From positions 310,001-374,000 of the forward strand of contig CAJTKU010000001.1 in the NCBI GenBank assembly GCA_910577015.1: DNA of 64,000 nt, written 5' to 3'. Of this stretch, positions 35,979 through 44,106 are shown one piece after another. The translations under genes and the position numbers were made by a program. The stretch is from an uncultured Lachnospiraceae bacterium (lineage in GTDB: Bacteria > Bacillota > Clostridia > Lachnospirales > Lachnospiraceae). The notes under the pieces are model-generated. The model ran no database searches and was not told the origin of the DNA. It saw nothing but the letters and a program-made list of their open reading frames with translations. Position 1 is the stretch's first letter, and every line of letters begins with the position of its first letter.

Positions 35979-36407
35979 TTATATTACATAATTATCACCT
36001 GTATCTGATTTCATTAAATCAGCAAGGGTTTTGTTGTCAAAATAATCGTTCACAATTTGATGGAAGGCCTCCCACATCGGATAAGTGCGGCATTCGTGGA
36101 TTCTCTCACAGGGTTTTGCACCGCGTTCAAGGCAGGCAACCGGTGCAAGATTACCTTCTGTCAGCCGGAGGATATCCCCAACCCTGCAATCTTCAGGTGG
36201 TTTTATCAGGCGATAACCGCCGCCTTTTCCCTGCAATCCTTCCACAAAACCGTTTTTGGATAATACGGGAATGATTTGCTCCAAATACTTTAATGATATA
36301 CCCTGCCTTTCGGCAACTTCTTTCATCGGCACATACCCTTTGTCTGTATGCTCCGCAAGTTCAATCAATACGCGAAGCGCATATCTGCCCCTTGTCGAAA
36401 TCATCAT
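35979..36407 (-). CDS. Rrf2-family transcriptional regulator (CymR/IscR-like)
   Basis: About 142 residues. A winged-helix domain (STRGRYALRVLIELAEH...GISLKYLEQIIPVLSKNGFVEGLQGKGGGYRL) is followed by a region with three cysteines (CLERGAKPCERIHEC, spacing 7 and 5), as in cluster-binding Rrf2 proteins. CymR of Bacillus lacks such a cluster and senses cysteine through CysK; IscR/NsrR bind clusters. Its location beside cysK and metY points to control of sulfur metabolism. The start is the ATG eight bases after AGAGG. A possible promoter of its own (TTGATA, 18 bases, TATACT) lies upstream. Confidence 0.9.
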   Translation of the reverse strand: MMISTRGRYALRVLIELAEHTDKGYVPMKEVAERQGISLKYLEQIIPVLSKNGFVEGLQGKGGGYRLIKPPEDCRVGDILRLTEGNLAPVACLERGAKPCERIHECRTYPMWEAFHQIVNDYFDNKTLADLMKSDTGDNYVI

Positions 36408-36555
36408 CACAGCCACCTCTCTTTACAGACAAGTATACTACAATATAAGCAGATTTATCAAGAAATGCAAATCATTTTTCCAAATCATTTTTTCCATAAT
36501 AATCCTGCAGGGCTTTCTGAATTGCTTCTTTAGCAAGCGCCAAGCCATACCAGCC

Positions 36556-37488
36556 TTACTCCGAAAACAACGGGGTGGACAAATATCTGTCACCGGTGTC
36601 GGGTAAAAGTACAACAACCGTCTTTCCTTCGTTTTCCGGACGCTTTGCCAGCTTTATGGCGGCAAAAACTGCTGCGCCGGATGAAATGCCCACCAGTATC
36701 CCCTCTCTTTTGCTGATTAACCGTCCTGTTTCAAATGCATCCTCATTTGAAACGGCAATAATTTCATCATAAATGCCCGTATTCAGTACATCGGGGACAA
36801 AGCCCGCTCCAATACCCTGAATCTTATGGGCTCCGGCCTTGCCGGTGGAAAGTACCGCAGACGACTCAGGTTCAACGGCAACCATCTTAACAGAAGGATT
36901 TTGGGATTTCAAATATTCACCCACACCTGTAATAGTGCCGCCCGTGCCAACGCCTGCAACAAAAATATCAACATTGCCGTCGGTATCTTCATAAATTTCA
37001 GGTCCTGTTGTCTCTTTGTGTGCCTTAGGATTGGCAGGATTGACAAACTGACCCGGAATAAAACTGTCCTTTGTTTCCTTTGCAAGCTCTTCCGCCTTTG
37101 CAATGGCGCCCTTCATGCCTTTTGAGCCTTCTGTAAGCACCAATTCGGCTCCATATGCTTTCATAAGCTGGCGGCGTTCCACTGACATGGTTTCGGGCAT
37201 AACGATAATAATTTTGTATCCCCGCGCTGCTGCAACGGCAGCAAGGCCTATACCCGTGTTGCCGGATGTCGGCTCTATGATTACGGAACCCGGTTTCAGC
37301 CTGCCGGCGGCTTCAGCTTCATCAATCATGGCTTTTGCAATCCGGTCCTTAACAGAACCTGCCGGATTAAAATATTCAAGCTTGGCGACAATTTTTGCTT
37401 TTAAACCTAACGATTTTTCAATATTCGTAAGCTCCAAAAGCGGTGTTTTTCCGATTAGTTGAACAGCGGATGTATAAATATTAGACAT
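36556..37488 (-). CDS. cysK: Cysteine synthase (O-acetylserine sulfhydrylase)
   Basis: 310 residues. It makes cysteine from O-acetylserine and sulfide. The PLP lysine is in NPAGSVKDRIAKAMI, the substrate loop is EPTSGNTGIG, and the phosphate-binding GTGGTITG is present. It follows metY by 18 bases with a GGGGAGG site. In CymR systems CysK also acts as a partner of the regulator, which fits the neighbouring Rrf2 gene; that role here is inference. Confidence 0.96.
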   Translation of the reverse strand: MSNIYTSAVQLIGKTPLLELTNIEKSLGLKAKIVAKLEYFNPAGSVKDRIAKAMIDEAEAAGRLKPGSVIIEPTSGNTGIGLAAVAAARGYKIIIVMPETMSVERRQLMKAYGAELVLTEGSKGMKGAIAKAEELAKETKDSFIPGQFVNPANPKAHKETTGPEIYEDTDGNVDIFVAGVGTGGTITGVGEYLKSQNPSVKMVAVEPESSAVLSTGKAGAHKIQGIGAGFVPDVLNTGIYDEIIAVSNEDAFETGRLISKREGILVGISSGAAVFAAIKLAKRPENEGKTVVVLLPDTGDRYLSTPLFSE

Positions 37489-37506
37489 AATATTAGTTCC
37501 TCCCCA

Positions 37507-38790
37507 TTACTTTGCAGCGTCAAAACCATTTTGCAAATCTGCGATAATATCGTCGACATGTTCCGTACCAATAGAAAGACGGATTGTATTAGGCCGGATT
37601 CCCTGTTCTTCCAATTCTTCCTCAGTAAGCTGGCTGTGGGTAGTCGTCGCCGGGTGGATAACAAGGCTCTTGACATCTGCGACATTGGCAAGCAAAGAAA
37701 ATATCTTCAAATTATCAATAAACCTGTGGGCTTCTTCTACACCGCCTTGAATTTCGAAGGTGAAAATGGAAGCGCCGCCGTTCGGAAAGTATTTCTGATA
37801 CAAGGCATGGTCAGGATGTTCGGGCAGCGACGGGTGATTTACCTTTGCAACCTGCGGATGCCCTGAAAGGAAAGCAACAACCTTCTTTGTATTTTCCGCA
37901 TGGCGTTCCAGGCGTAAAGACAGGGTTTCAATGCCCTGCAAAAGCAGAAAAGCGGCAAACGGAGAAATCGTTGCGCCGGTGTCACGGAGTAAGATTGCCC
38001 TTATATAAGTTACAAATGCAGCCGCACCAACCGCCTCTGCAAAAGAAATACCGTGATAACTGGGATTAGGCTCAGCAATTGCAGGATATTTACCGCTTGC
38101 CGACCAGTCAAATTTACCGGAATCCACGATTATTCCGCCTAGGGTTGTTCCATGCCCGCCAAGAAATTTCGTAGCGGAATGCACTACGATATCCGCGCCA
38201 TGTTCAATCGGCCGGATAAGAAACGGCGTGCCGAAGGTATTATCCACCACCAGCGGCAGTCCATGCTTGTGGGCAAGCACGGCAAGAGCATCGATGTCAG
38301 GAATATCGCTGTTGGGATTCCCCAGAGTTTCAATATAAATTGCTCTGGTATTATCTTGAATTGCAGCTTCCACTTCTTCCAGATTATGGATATTCACGAA
38401 AGAAGCTGTAATCCCAAACGCAGGAAGCGTATGCGCCAGCAGATTATAGCTGCCGCCATATATCGTTTTCTGGGAAACAATATGGCCGCCATTCTGACCG
38501 AGGGCCTCAAGGGTATATGTAATTGCCGCCGCACCGGAAGCAAGAGCCAATGCAGCTACGCCGCCTTCAAGGGCTGCTACGCGCTGTTCCAGAACATCCT
38601 GCGTGGAGTTCGTCAGTCTTCCGTAAATATTACCGGCATCAGAAAGTCCGAAGCGGGCGGCTGCGTGGGCAGAATTTTTAAATACGTATGAAGTAGTCGC
38701 GTAAATCGGGACTGCCCGGGCATCGGTCGCTGAATCAGGGGACTCCTGCCCCACATGAAGCTGTAATGTTTCAAATTTGTAATCAGACAT
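37507..38790 (-). CDS. metY: O-acetylhomoserine sulfhydrylase / aminocarboxypropyltransferase
   Basis: 427 residues of the Cys/Met metabolism PLP fold, long form, opening SDYKFETLQLHVGQE, with the PLP lysine in VVHSATKFLGGHGTTLGGII. It makes homocysteine from O-acetylhomoserine and sulfide. The start is the ATG after GGAGGAG; 19 upstream in-frame codons lie in the promoter. First gene of metY-cysK. Confidence 0.94.
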   Translation of the reverse strand: MSDYKFETLQLHVGQESPDSATDARAVPIYATTSYVFKNSAHAAARFGLSDAGNIYGRLTNSTQDVLEQRVAALEGGVAALALASGAAAITYTLEALGQNGGHIVSQKTIYGGSYNLLAHTLPAFGITASFVNIHNLEEVEAAIQDNTRAIYIETLGNPNSDIPDIDALAVLAHKHGLPLVVDNTFGTPFLIRPIEHGADIVVHSATKFLGGHGTTLGGIIVDSGKFDWSASGKYPAIAEPNPSYHGISFAEAVGAAAFVTYIRAILLRDTGATISPFAAFLLLQGIETLSLRLERHAENTKKVVAFLSGHPQVAKVNHPSLPEHPDHALYQKYFPNGGASIFTFEIQGGVEEAHRFIDNLKIFSLLANVADVKSLVIHPATTTHSQLTEEELEEQGIRPNTIRLSIGTEHVDDIIADLQNGFDAAK

Positions 38791-38814
38791 AATTTTATCT
38801 CCTCCTTTATATAC

Positions 38815-38877
38815 ATACCTAGTAGATAGGTATAATAATACCCTCAAATACCTACTTTGTCAATAGGAATTTGAGGG
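38815..38877 (-). promoter_or_regulatory. metY-cysK promoter with two inverted-repeat operators
   Basis: On the minus strand TTGACA (38863-38858), 17 bases, TATTAT (38840-38835). One inverted repeat straddles the -35: arms 38841-38854 and 38864-38877, 13 of 14 paired. A second, ATACCTA-5-TAGGTAT (38815-38833), lies just after the -10. Both share a TACCTA/TAGG core of the sort bound by Rrf2 proteins, so the adjacent regulator is the likely repressor. Confidence 0.75.
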
Positions 38878-38901
38878 TTATATATAAAAATACTTCAAAA
38901 T

Positions 38902-38930
38902 TTTACAAATAAGGAAAATTATGCTACAAT
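38902..38930 (+). promoter_or_regulatory. Promoter of the DUF4190-like gene
   Basis: TTTACA (38902-38907), 17 bases, TACAAT (38925-38930), about 40 bases before the start. Confidence 0.55.
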
Positions 38931-38970
38931 AATAACGTTTCTCACTATCGCTCAAAAGGGGGGTAAACTT

Positions 38971-39285
38971 ATGGATTCAAATTATAATAATTATAACAAT
39001 TACAATAACTACAACTATAATTATCCTCCCGCAGCGCCGCCGGAGGAAAAGGGCATGTCCATTGCCTCCATGGTGCTGGGCATTTGCGGTACTCTTGCAT
39101 GGTGCCTTCCCATTCTGGGCTATCCGGTTACAATTGTAGGACTTGTCCTCGGCATCCTCGGCATCAAGAAAGGCGGAAGAGGAATGGCGATAGCCGGCAT
39201 CATTATGTGCTCCATCACCCTTGCGCTTACTCTGGGTAATTCTATTTTAGGAGCCATCTTGGGTATAATCGGAAGCACGCTTTAA
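38971..39285 (+). CDS. DUF4190-like small membrane protein
   Basis: 104 residues. A cytoplasmic Asn/Tyr repeat (NNYNNYNNYNNYNYNY) and a proline-rich stretch precede two membrane helices separated by a GIKKGGRGMAIAGI turn, the usual layout of DUF4190 proteins. The ribosome site is AAAGGGGGG. The function is unknown. The last four bases overlap the convergent YccF gene. Confidence 0.8.
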   Translation: MDSNYNNYNNYNNYNYNYPPAAPPEEKGMSIASMVLGICGTLAWCLPILGYPVTIVGLVLGILGIKKGGRGMAIAGIIMCSITLALTLGNSILGAILGIIGSTL

Positions 39286-39641
39286 TGAACCGTCGCCCCA
39301 AACGGCATCAGTGCCAGCTTTGCAAGCTTAAACTGCTGCAGCCCGAAGGGAATCCCGATTACCGTGACGCACAGCACCAGCCCGATTGCCAGATGTTCCA
39401 ACGCCAATGGAATGCCGGATACCAAAAGCCAAATAATATTTGCAATAAGCGATATGGCTCCGCCTCCGTATTCTATTTCTTTTCCGAACGGGAAAAAGGA
39501 CAACCCTGCAAACTTAAAACACTGCAGGCCAATCGGTATGCCTATCACGGTAATACACCAGAGACACCCGGCAATCAGCCAGCTCAGTCCACTGATGCAG
39601 CCCCCGAAAATGAACCAAAGCAAATTCCCTAAACACCCCAT
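39282..39641 (-). CDS. YccF-domain inner-membrane protein
   Basis: 119 residues with two tandem YccF units: FKFAGLSFFPFGKEIEYGG and FKLAKLALMPFGATV each follow a pair of membrane helices with GIPIGLQ/GIPFGLQ. Ribosome site AGGAGG. The function of the family is unknown. Confidence 0.88.
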   Translation of the reverse strand: MGCLGNLLWFIFGGCISGLSWLIAGCLWCITVIGIPIGLQCFKFAGLSFFPFGKEIEYGGGAISLIANIIWLLVSGIPLALEHLAIGLVLCVTVIGIPFGLQQFKLAKLALMPFGATVH

Positions 39642-39744
39642 GTCTTATCCTCCTTACATATATTTTACATCCATTATAATTTTATCTATACAAAAATAAT
39701 AGTAAAAAAAATGCACGTTATTCCTTTTAATATGCAAATATATA

Positions 39745-39778
39745 AAAAACCCTTCAGGTATTTGCCTGAAGGGTTTTT
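39745..39778 (-). terminator. Intrinsic terminator behind the 204-residue gene
   Basis: A perfect 14-bp stem AAAAACCCTTCAGG/CCTGAAGGGTTTTT with a six-base loop, directly after the 39790 stop. Confidence 0.9.
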
Positions 39779-39789
39779 ACGCTGTCCGC

Positions 39790-40404
39790 TTATTCTTCTA
39801 CACCTTTTGATTTGTAGTATTCGCTAAATTTCTGGGAAACAGCTTCCTTGGTATCATATGAGATGCCCGGCAGTTTTCCTCCCCAGGTTTTTTCTGCTTT
39901 TGCAAAGCCTTTTTCAAAAGCTTTCTGCATTTCTTTCATTTTCTCTACATCATCTCCGGCCAAAGCGCTTGCAAAATCAAAAATACGGGATGCTGTCTGG
40001 CTTACACCATAATAGCCGTCCTCTGCAATATCAGCCTGTGCCTGCGCTTTTGTCGCAGGGTCCACTTTAGCCTTGCCGCTTGCTAAAAATTTCCAGATGT
40101 CATTAGCCTGTCCGTAAGCGTTGGTCTGCTGTGACATCATCTTATGCACCATGGAAACAAGCTGGCTTTGTCTGGCCTCTGCGTCTGCCTGCATCTTGGA
40201 TACCAGGGACGCCCTCTGAGAAGCGCTCATCTTATTGATAGAATAAGTAGCTTTCTTGTCTGAGCCTTTAGACTCTTCATAGACTACGCCTGTACCATTT
40301 GCGCCGGCAGAAGTTTCCGGTTTTTCTGTGGCGCTTGTTTTTGCCGCATAATCGCTTGTATAAGTCTGCGCTGCGGTATTGGAATTTACTCCGTTAACAC
40401 CCAT
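39790..40404 (-). CDS. Hypothetical protein, Ser/Ala-rich N-terminus
   Basis: 204 residues, soluble and without a signal peptide. The first 50 residues are low-complexity (Thr/Ala/Ser/Gly). The rest is helical with MSASQRASLVSKMQADAEAR and a C-terminal segment ending YKSKGVEE. Its opening GVNGVN recalls the INGIGVAN opening of the FlxA-like protein at 60 kb, so a loose flagellum-related link is possible but unproven. Ribosome site AAGGAGG; single gene with its own terminator. Confidence 0.7.
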   Translation of the reverse strand: MGVNGVNSNTAAQTYTSDYAAKTSATEKPETSAGANGTGVVYEESKGSDKKATYSINKMSASQRASLVSKMQADAEARQSQLVSMVHKMMSQQTNAYGQANDIWKFLASGKAKVDPATKAQAQADIAEDGYYGVSQTASRIFDFASALAGDDVEKMKEMQKAFEKGFAKAEKTWGGKLPGISYDTKEAVSQKFSEYYKSKGVEE

Positions 40405-40491
40405 CTTTTTTTCCTCCTTGATATATTTTGTTGCAAATCCATTTGCATGTATATATTTTCATTTGTTATATCGGCATACCCTGAGCAATAG

Positions 40492-41556
40492 TTAACCCTC
40501 TACTTTATAAAAAGTGATACAATTTGGTCTGGTAACATGAATTTCCGGCGCCGACATCATCATAACCTTCTTATCCATGTCTACTTTAAAGAATGTCATG
40601 GTATTGGAACTGTGATTCAGGGACACCAGATGCTTGTTATCAGGGAAAAGCGCCGCGTCTTTCGGATATTCTCCGCTGATTGGCAGGCAAAATTCTTTTT
40701 CCAATAAACCGTTCTCCTGATTGACCTTATAAACAATCACTGTGTTCTCCCCTGCCGTGGAAGACAAAAGATACTCATAATCGTCCGAAATGGTAAGGGC
40801 GCTGGCGGAAGAACCATATTCCTTTTTGCTGGTTTCCGCTGTAGCAATGGTCTGAATCCGTTCAAAATATGGATTGCCGTCTCTTTCCTCATAAGTATAC
40901 ACCGTGACATTACATGCAATCTCATTTACAATATAAATAAATCTGCCGTTTTTTGATATCTTGATATGTCTGGGGGAAGACTCAATATCCCCCCTCACCA
41001 CATCAGCTATCTTTAAGGTGCCGGTAAAGGAATCCAGACGGTAGACGTTGACATGGTCCATCCCCTGGTCTACTACCAGCAGATACTTATTGTCATGCGT
41101 CATTCTGGCACAATTTACATGAGGCCTGAAATTCCGCTCTCCCGCACTGCCAAGCCCTCTCAGATAGATTTCATCGGTAATACTGCCAATGGCGCCGTTT
41201 TCTTCCAGCCTGAGCACGGTCAGCTTGCCGTCATGATAACCTGCCACAAAAAGGTACTTGTCCTCATAATCCGTTGAAAGGTAGCACCCCCTCATGCCGT
41301 TGATAGGCGCATAGTTAATGAGCGCCAATCCGCCGTCCTTCAATATGGTATAGGCCTCTACCCCGAAATCCGTGATAGAATACAGGTATTTTTTGCTTTT
41401 GGAAATAGTAACATAGGATGAATTGGTTATCTCGACCTGGTCCTTTTCTGTAAACCTGCCGTTTTGCATATCCACATCGTAAATCTTGATACCGTGCTTA
41501 TCTCCCATTGTATAAGTAGATACATACGCCACATACTTGTCCCTGTTCAAGCCCAT
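40492..41556 (-). CDS. Lactonase-family seven-bladed beta-propeller protein
   Basis: 354 residues of the 6-phosphogluconolactonase (YbhE/Pgl) type. Blade repeats such as YVTISKSKKYLYSITD, ARMTHDNKYLLVVDQGMDHVNVY and HIKISKNGRFIYIVNE recur at about 50-residue spacing, and the family's FRPHVNCARM segment is present. It has no signal peptide, so it is cytoplasmic. Lactonase activity on a sugar lactone is plausible, but the substrate is not indicated by neighbours. Confidence 0.85.
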   Translation of the reverse strand: MGLNRDKYVAYVSTYTMGDKHGIKIYDVDMQNGRFTEKDQVEITNSSYVTISKSKKYLYSITDFGVEAYTILKDGGLALINYAPINGMRGCYLSTDYEDKYLFVAGYHDGKLTVLRLEENGAIGSITDEIYLRGLGSAGERNFRPHVNCARMTHDNKYLLVVDQGMDHVNVYRLDSFTGTLKIADVVRGDIESSPRHIKISKNGRFIYIVNEIACNVTVYTYEERDGNPYFERIQTIATAETSKKEYGSSASALTISDDYEYLLSSTAGENTVIVYKVNQENGLLEKEFCLPISGEYPKDAALFPDNKHLVSLNHSSNTMTFFKVDMDKKVMMMSAPEIHVTRPNCITFYKVEG

Positions 41557-41594
41557 GCTGTTTCCTCCATTTCTGTCCTTGCCGGCATTTCCCG

Positions 41595-41676
41595 GCGTGA
41601 GACATAGAAGTTCTCCGCGAAGCAGCCTTTGCTGTGAGCGGAAATTGCCAAAGGCAATTAGAACTTCTTCTCACGC
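41595..41676. repeat. Family P palindromic repeat, copy 2 (three-way structure)
   Basis: The outer stem is GCGTGAG/CTCACGC (41595-41601, 41670-41676), then AGAAGTTCT/AGAACTTCT (41606-41614, 41660-41668). Inside are two hairpins, CCGC...GCGG (41615-41641) and AATTGCC/GGCAATT (41643-41659). The outer end touches the cheY stop codon. Confidence 0.8.
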
Positions 41677-42038
41677 TACTTATTCAATACTTCTTTTAAT
41701 GCATTGATTACCTGTTCCGGCTCGTAAGGCTTGCAAATAAATTCTTTTGCACCGTGTTTTAAAGCTTCCATTAGTTTGGAAGACTGGCCTGCCGCCGTCA
41801 CCATGATAACTTTTGCCTGCGCATCAAATTCCTTAATTTCCTTTAGGCAGCTGATTCCGTCCATTTCAGGCATGGTAATGTCCATGGTTACCGCGTCCGG
41901 TTTCAATTGTTTATATAATTCAACGCCTTCTCCCCCGTTTGAAGCTTCTCCTGCCACTTCATGTCCGAGACCCTCTATAATCGTTTTCAACATCCGCCTG
42001 GACATCTTTGAATCATCTACAATTAATATCTTTGCCAT
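41676..42038 (-). CDS. cheY: CheY-like single-domain response regulator
   Basis: 120 residues, receiver domain only. The acidic pocket VDDS (Asp-8/9), phosphoacceptor Asp-53 (VTMDITMPEMDG), Thr in MVTAAG and Lys in CKPYEP are all present. It probably controls the flagellar motor. It lies 15 bases after the CheX-like gene with an AGGAGG site, so the two should be co-expressed. Confidence 0.93.
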   Translation of the reverse strand: MAKILIVDDSKMSRRMLKTIIEGLGHEVAGEASNGGEGVELYKQLKPDAVTMDITMPEMDGISCLKEIKEFDAQAKVIMVTAAGQSSKLMEALKHGAKEFICKPYEPEQVINALKEVLNK

Positions 42039-42053
42039 TCCTTTTCCCTCCTA

Positions 42054-42941
42054 TTACCGTCCGCATACTACAAAAACTGCTTTCCTGCCGCCTGCAAAAA
42101 CAGGAATGCTGCAAATTTTCATCTCCTGAATCGAGGAAGCCGTAGTAAATACCACAGGCGGCAACAGTTCAGAATCAATTCCCTTTCTGCTCAGCGCACT
42201 TGCATAAAGACCATTCACACAATTTAAAAACTCACCTGCTGCATCCATGGTATCTTCTTTGTCCAGATTTTCTTCCCTGCAAAATGACGTTGCTATAACG
42301 CCCAGACCGCCATCTGCATCTTCCAATCCGATTTCCAGTTCTGTAAAACCTTCCACGGGCTGGGAAAAACCAACAACCTTCTGAAAAACAGCGTCTTCAA
42401 CGGAAACAGAATCCTGTAATACCGCCTTCCCTATATATACATGCCTGTCGACGCATCGTATCAGGGTTCTGACGAGCACCCCTGTTATATCCTGGAAACA
42501 AAGGGCTTCCGGAGGCAGGAATAACGGCACTACCCTTTCCGGTTCATCACTCTTTAAATCTTCCATATCTGATTTGGTAAAACCGTTCTTTTGCTGGAAA
42601 CCATTCATTACCTCTTCCAAATCCTGCATCTGAAGTATTTCCTGATTAACCAGTTCCTGTGCAAATGTCAGGTAGGCATTGCCCTGTTTCTTTAAAAGGT
42701 TGCCGATTTGCTCTTCTGACAAATATCCCCGCTCAACAGCTATATCGCCAAAACGTTTATCTACGGTAGCCTGATAGCGGTTTACCTCTTCAGCCTGTTC
42801 CACAGTCATCATTCCCTCTGCAACAGCCAGCAGGCCCATTTTAACCCTGACTTCATCCAGTTTCGCAATAACACCCTGCAACTGTTCCCGGCTCATCCTG
42901 CCTGTTTCAACCAAATAGTTGCCCAATATGTACTCTACCAT
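42054..42941 (-). CDS. CheX-like chemotaxis protein with an N-terminal helical domain
   Basis: 295 residues. The first 130 are helical with repeated GYLSEEQIGNLLKKQ-type segments, as in T4P/GspE-N-like helical repeats. The second half resembles the CheC/CheX phosphatase fold (LIRCVDRHVYIGKAVL, then AAGEFLNCVNGLYASAL). CheX removes phosphate from CheY. The pairing with cheY supports this role. The canonical E-x2-N phosphatase motif seems to be represented by EFLNCVNG. Confidence 0.75.
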   Translation of the reverse strand: MVEYILGNYLVETGRMSREQLQGVIAKLDEVRVKMGLLAVAEGMMTVEQAEEVNRYQATVDKRFGDIAVERGYLSEEQIGNLLKKQGNAYLTFAQELVNQEILQMQDLEEVMNGFQQKNGFTKSDMEDLKSDEPERVVPLFLPPEALCFQDITGVLVRTLIRCVDRHVYIGKAVLQDSVSVEDAVFQKVVGFSQPVEGFTELEIGLEDADGGLGVIATSFCREENLDKEDTMDAAGEFLNCVNGLYASALSRKGIDSELLPPVVFTTASSIQEMKICSIPVFAGGRKAVFVVCGR

Positions 42942-43059
42942 ACCTCTCTCCTTTCTCTACGGCCAGGTCTGCTTCCTTTCCTATCCGTCATTGTTATTAT
43001 TATATATAATATTCAAATATTTTTCCAGTATATTATGCATTTTTATTAAACAAATTTAA

Positions 43060-43090
43060 AAGGGACACCTCCCTTTGGAAAGTGTCCCTT
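43060..43090 (-). terminator. Intrinsic terminator behind the Cys/Asp-Arg repeat gene
   Basis: AAGGGACAC (43060-43068) pairs with GTGTCCCTT (43082-43090) and is followed by TTTT on the minus strand, ten bases after the stop. Confidence 0.8.
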
Positions 43091-43100
43091 CAGATAATTC

Positions 43101-43478
43101 TTACTTTTCCTCACATCCGCAGGTATCACCATTGGAATAATTGCTTCTGGTCCAAGGAGGCGGCATGATTCCGCAATCCCTGTCGCGGTCGCGGTCCCTG
43201 TCACAGCCGCAGTCCCTGTCACGGTCTCTGTCTCTATCGCAGCCACAGTCTCTGTCGCGGTCACGGTCCCTGTCACAGCCGCAGTCCCTGTCGCGGTCAC
43301 GGTCCCTGTCGCAGCCGCAGTCTCTGTCGCGGTCACGGTCGCAGCCGCAATCCCTGTCGCGGTCACGGTCGCAGCCACAGCCACAATCCCTGTCACGGTC
43401 CCTGTCGCAGCCGCAGCCATTGCCGCCGCACATGCCGCAATTACAGAACAATAAGAAAAAAATAATCCAACTGCACAT
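43101..43478 (-). CDS. Cys-rich CGCDRDRDRD repeat protein
   Basis: 125 residues. A hydrophobic Cys-containing opening (CSWIIFFLLFCNCGMCGG) is followed by about eight units of (C-G-C)-D-R-D-R-D-R-D, then a short non-repeat tail with TCGCEEK. Similar Lachnospiraceae proteins carry the label chorion-class high-cysteine HCB protein 13, which is a similarity name and not a function. Cys pairs and regular charge alternation would allow metal binding or disulfide crosslinking, for example in a coat or envelope layer; this is inference. An Ala/Thr-rich frame on the same strand is a by-product of the repeat. Confidence 0.7.
   Translation of the reverse strand: MCSWIIFFLLFCNCGMCGGNGCGCDRDRDRDCGCGCDRDRDRDCGCDRDRDRDCGCDRDRDRDRDCGCDRDRDRDRDCGCDRDRDRDRDCGCDRDRDRDRDCGIMPPPWTRSNYSNGDTCGCEEK
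43160..43430 (-). repeat. Tandem repeat array (about 27-36 bp units) inside the Cys-rich gene
   Basis: Units made of a GCAGCCGCAGTC-like block plus three or four copies of a CCTGTCGCGGTC-like hexamer pair repeat about eight times with few changes. Unit length varies by six bases, i.e. by one Asp-Arg pair, so copy number is likely to vary between strains. Confidence 0.85.
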
Positions 43479-43493
43479 ATTATTTTCTCGTTT

Positions 43494-44066
43494 CTAAGTT
43501 GTTTGCTTTATCTTATTCTCCTTTGCCGTGAAACGTGACTGTAAGAAATTTGTTTTTATATAATGAAAAGTTTCCTTTTCCCCCTTTTCATCCAGCATAT
43601 GCAGAAGCATTTCCAGATTCTTCTTTGTAAACTCATGCATGGGCGCCGGTTCCCTTCTGCTCTCATAATACCGTAACGGTGAACCGTCATTGTACGCTTT
43701 TCCCTGATACACTTTGCAGGCTGCTATTCTGTCCATCAGCATTTCTGCGATATAACGTCTGGGCATGGGCGCCGGCGCCATGCCGCCGGGTCCCCCCTGC
43801 AGGGAATAATCTATCCAATATTCATAATGGTGCTTATTGCGTCCTTTATGGTGCAGCCATGCGGTGGAATAACCCACCGCCTCCCTTTCTGCATTGTTGG
43901 GGCTTCTGTTTCCCTGGTAAAACTTTACTCCGGTCCAAAATTCGGCAGGACTGTACTTGGAAAGGTCATGCAGTAATCCCTGACGGTACAATCCTACTGA
44001 AAAACAGCCTTTGCAGACCAGCCATTTATGATAGGTAATGGTTTGAAAATGTTTCAAAACATTCAT
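43494..44066 (-). CDS. DUF5662 family protein
   Basis: About 190 residues, soluble, His- and Tyr-rich: GLLHDLSKYSPAEFW and YSTAWLHHKGRNKHHYEYW are the family hallmarks, and their His/Asp/Glu pattern suggests a metal site of HD-like kind. The function is unknown. The start at 44066 is taken because the open frame upstream of it runs into a repeat element. The ribosome site is weak (GAGGAAG, 13 bases away). Confidence 0.8.
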   Translation of the reverse strand: MNVLKHFQTITYHKWLVCKGCFSVGLYRQGLLHDLSKYSPAEFWTGVKFYQGNRSPNNAEREAVGYSTAWLHHKGRNKHHYEYWIDYSLQGGPGGMAPAPMPRRYIAEMLMDRIAACKVYQGKAYNDGSPLRYYESRREPAPMHEFTKKNLEMLLHMLDEKGEKETFHYIKTNFLQSRFTAKENKIKQTT

Positions 44067-44106
44067 GCGTCTTGCTTCTTCCTCTCTTTTGAAGCGGTTT
44101 TTTCCG

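Noticed and set aside
38791..38900. SAM riboswitch before metY
   Set aside because: The start lies about 40 bases from the promoter, leaving no room for a riboswitch; operators of the Rrf2 type explain the region better.
43046..43420. Ala/Thr/Val-rich frame (GTVTATGTAAV type) on the minus strand
   Set aside because: It is a shifted reading of the same array, has no ribosome site and no independent end signal.
43160..43430. Repeat array as a possible CRISPR
   Set aside because: Units are contiguous and in frame, without unique spacers, and code for a Cys/Asp/Arg repeat protein.
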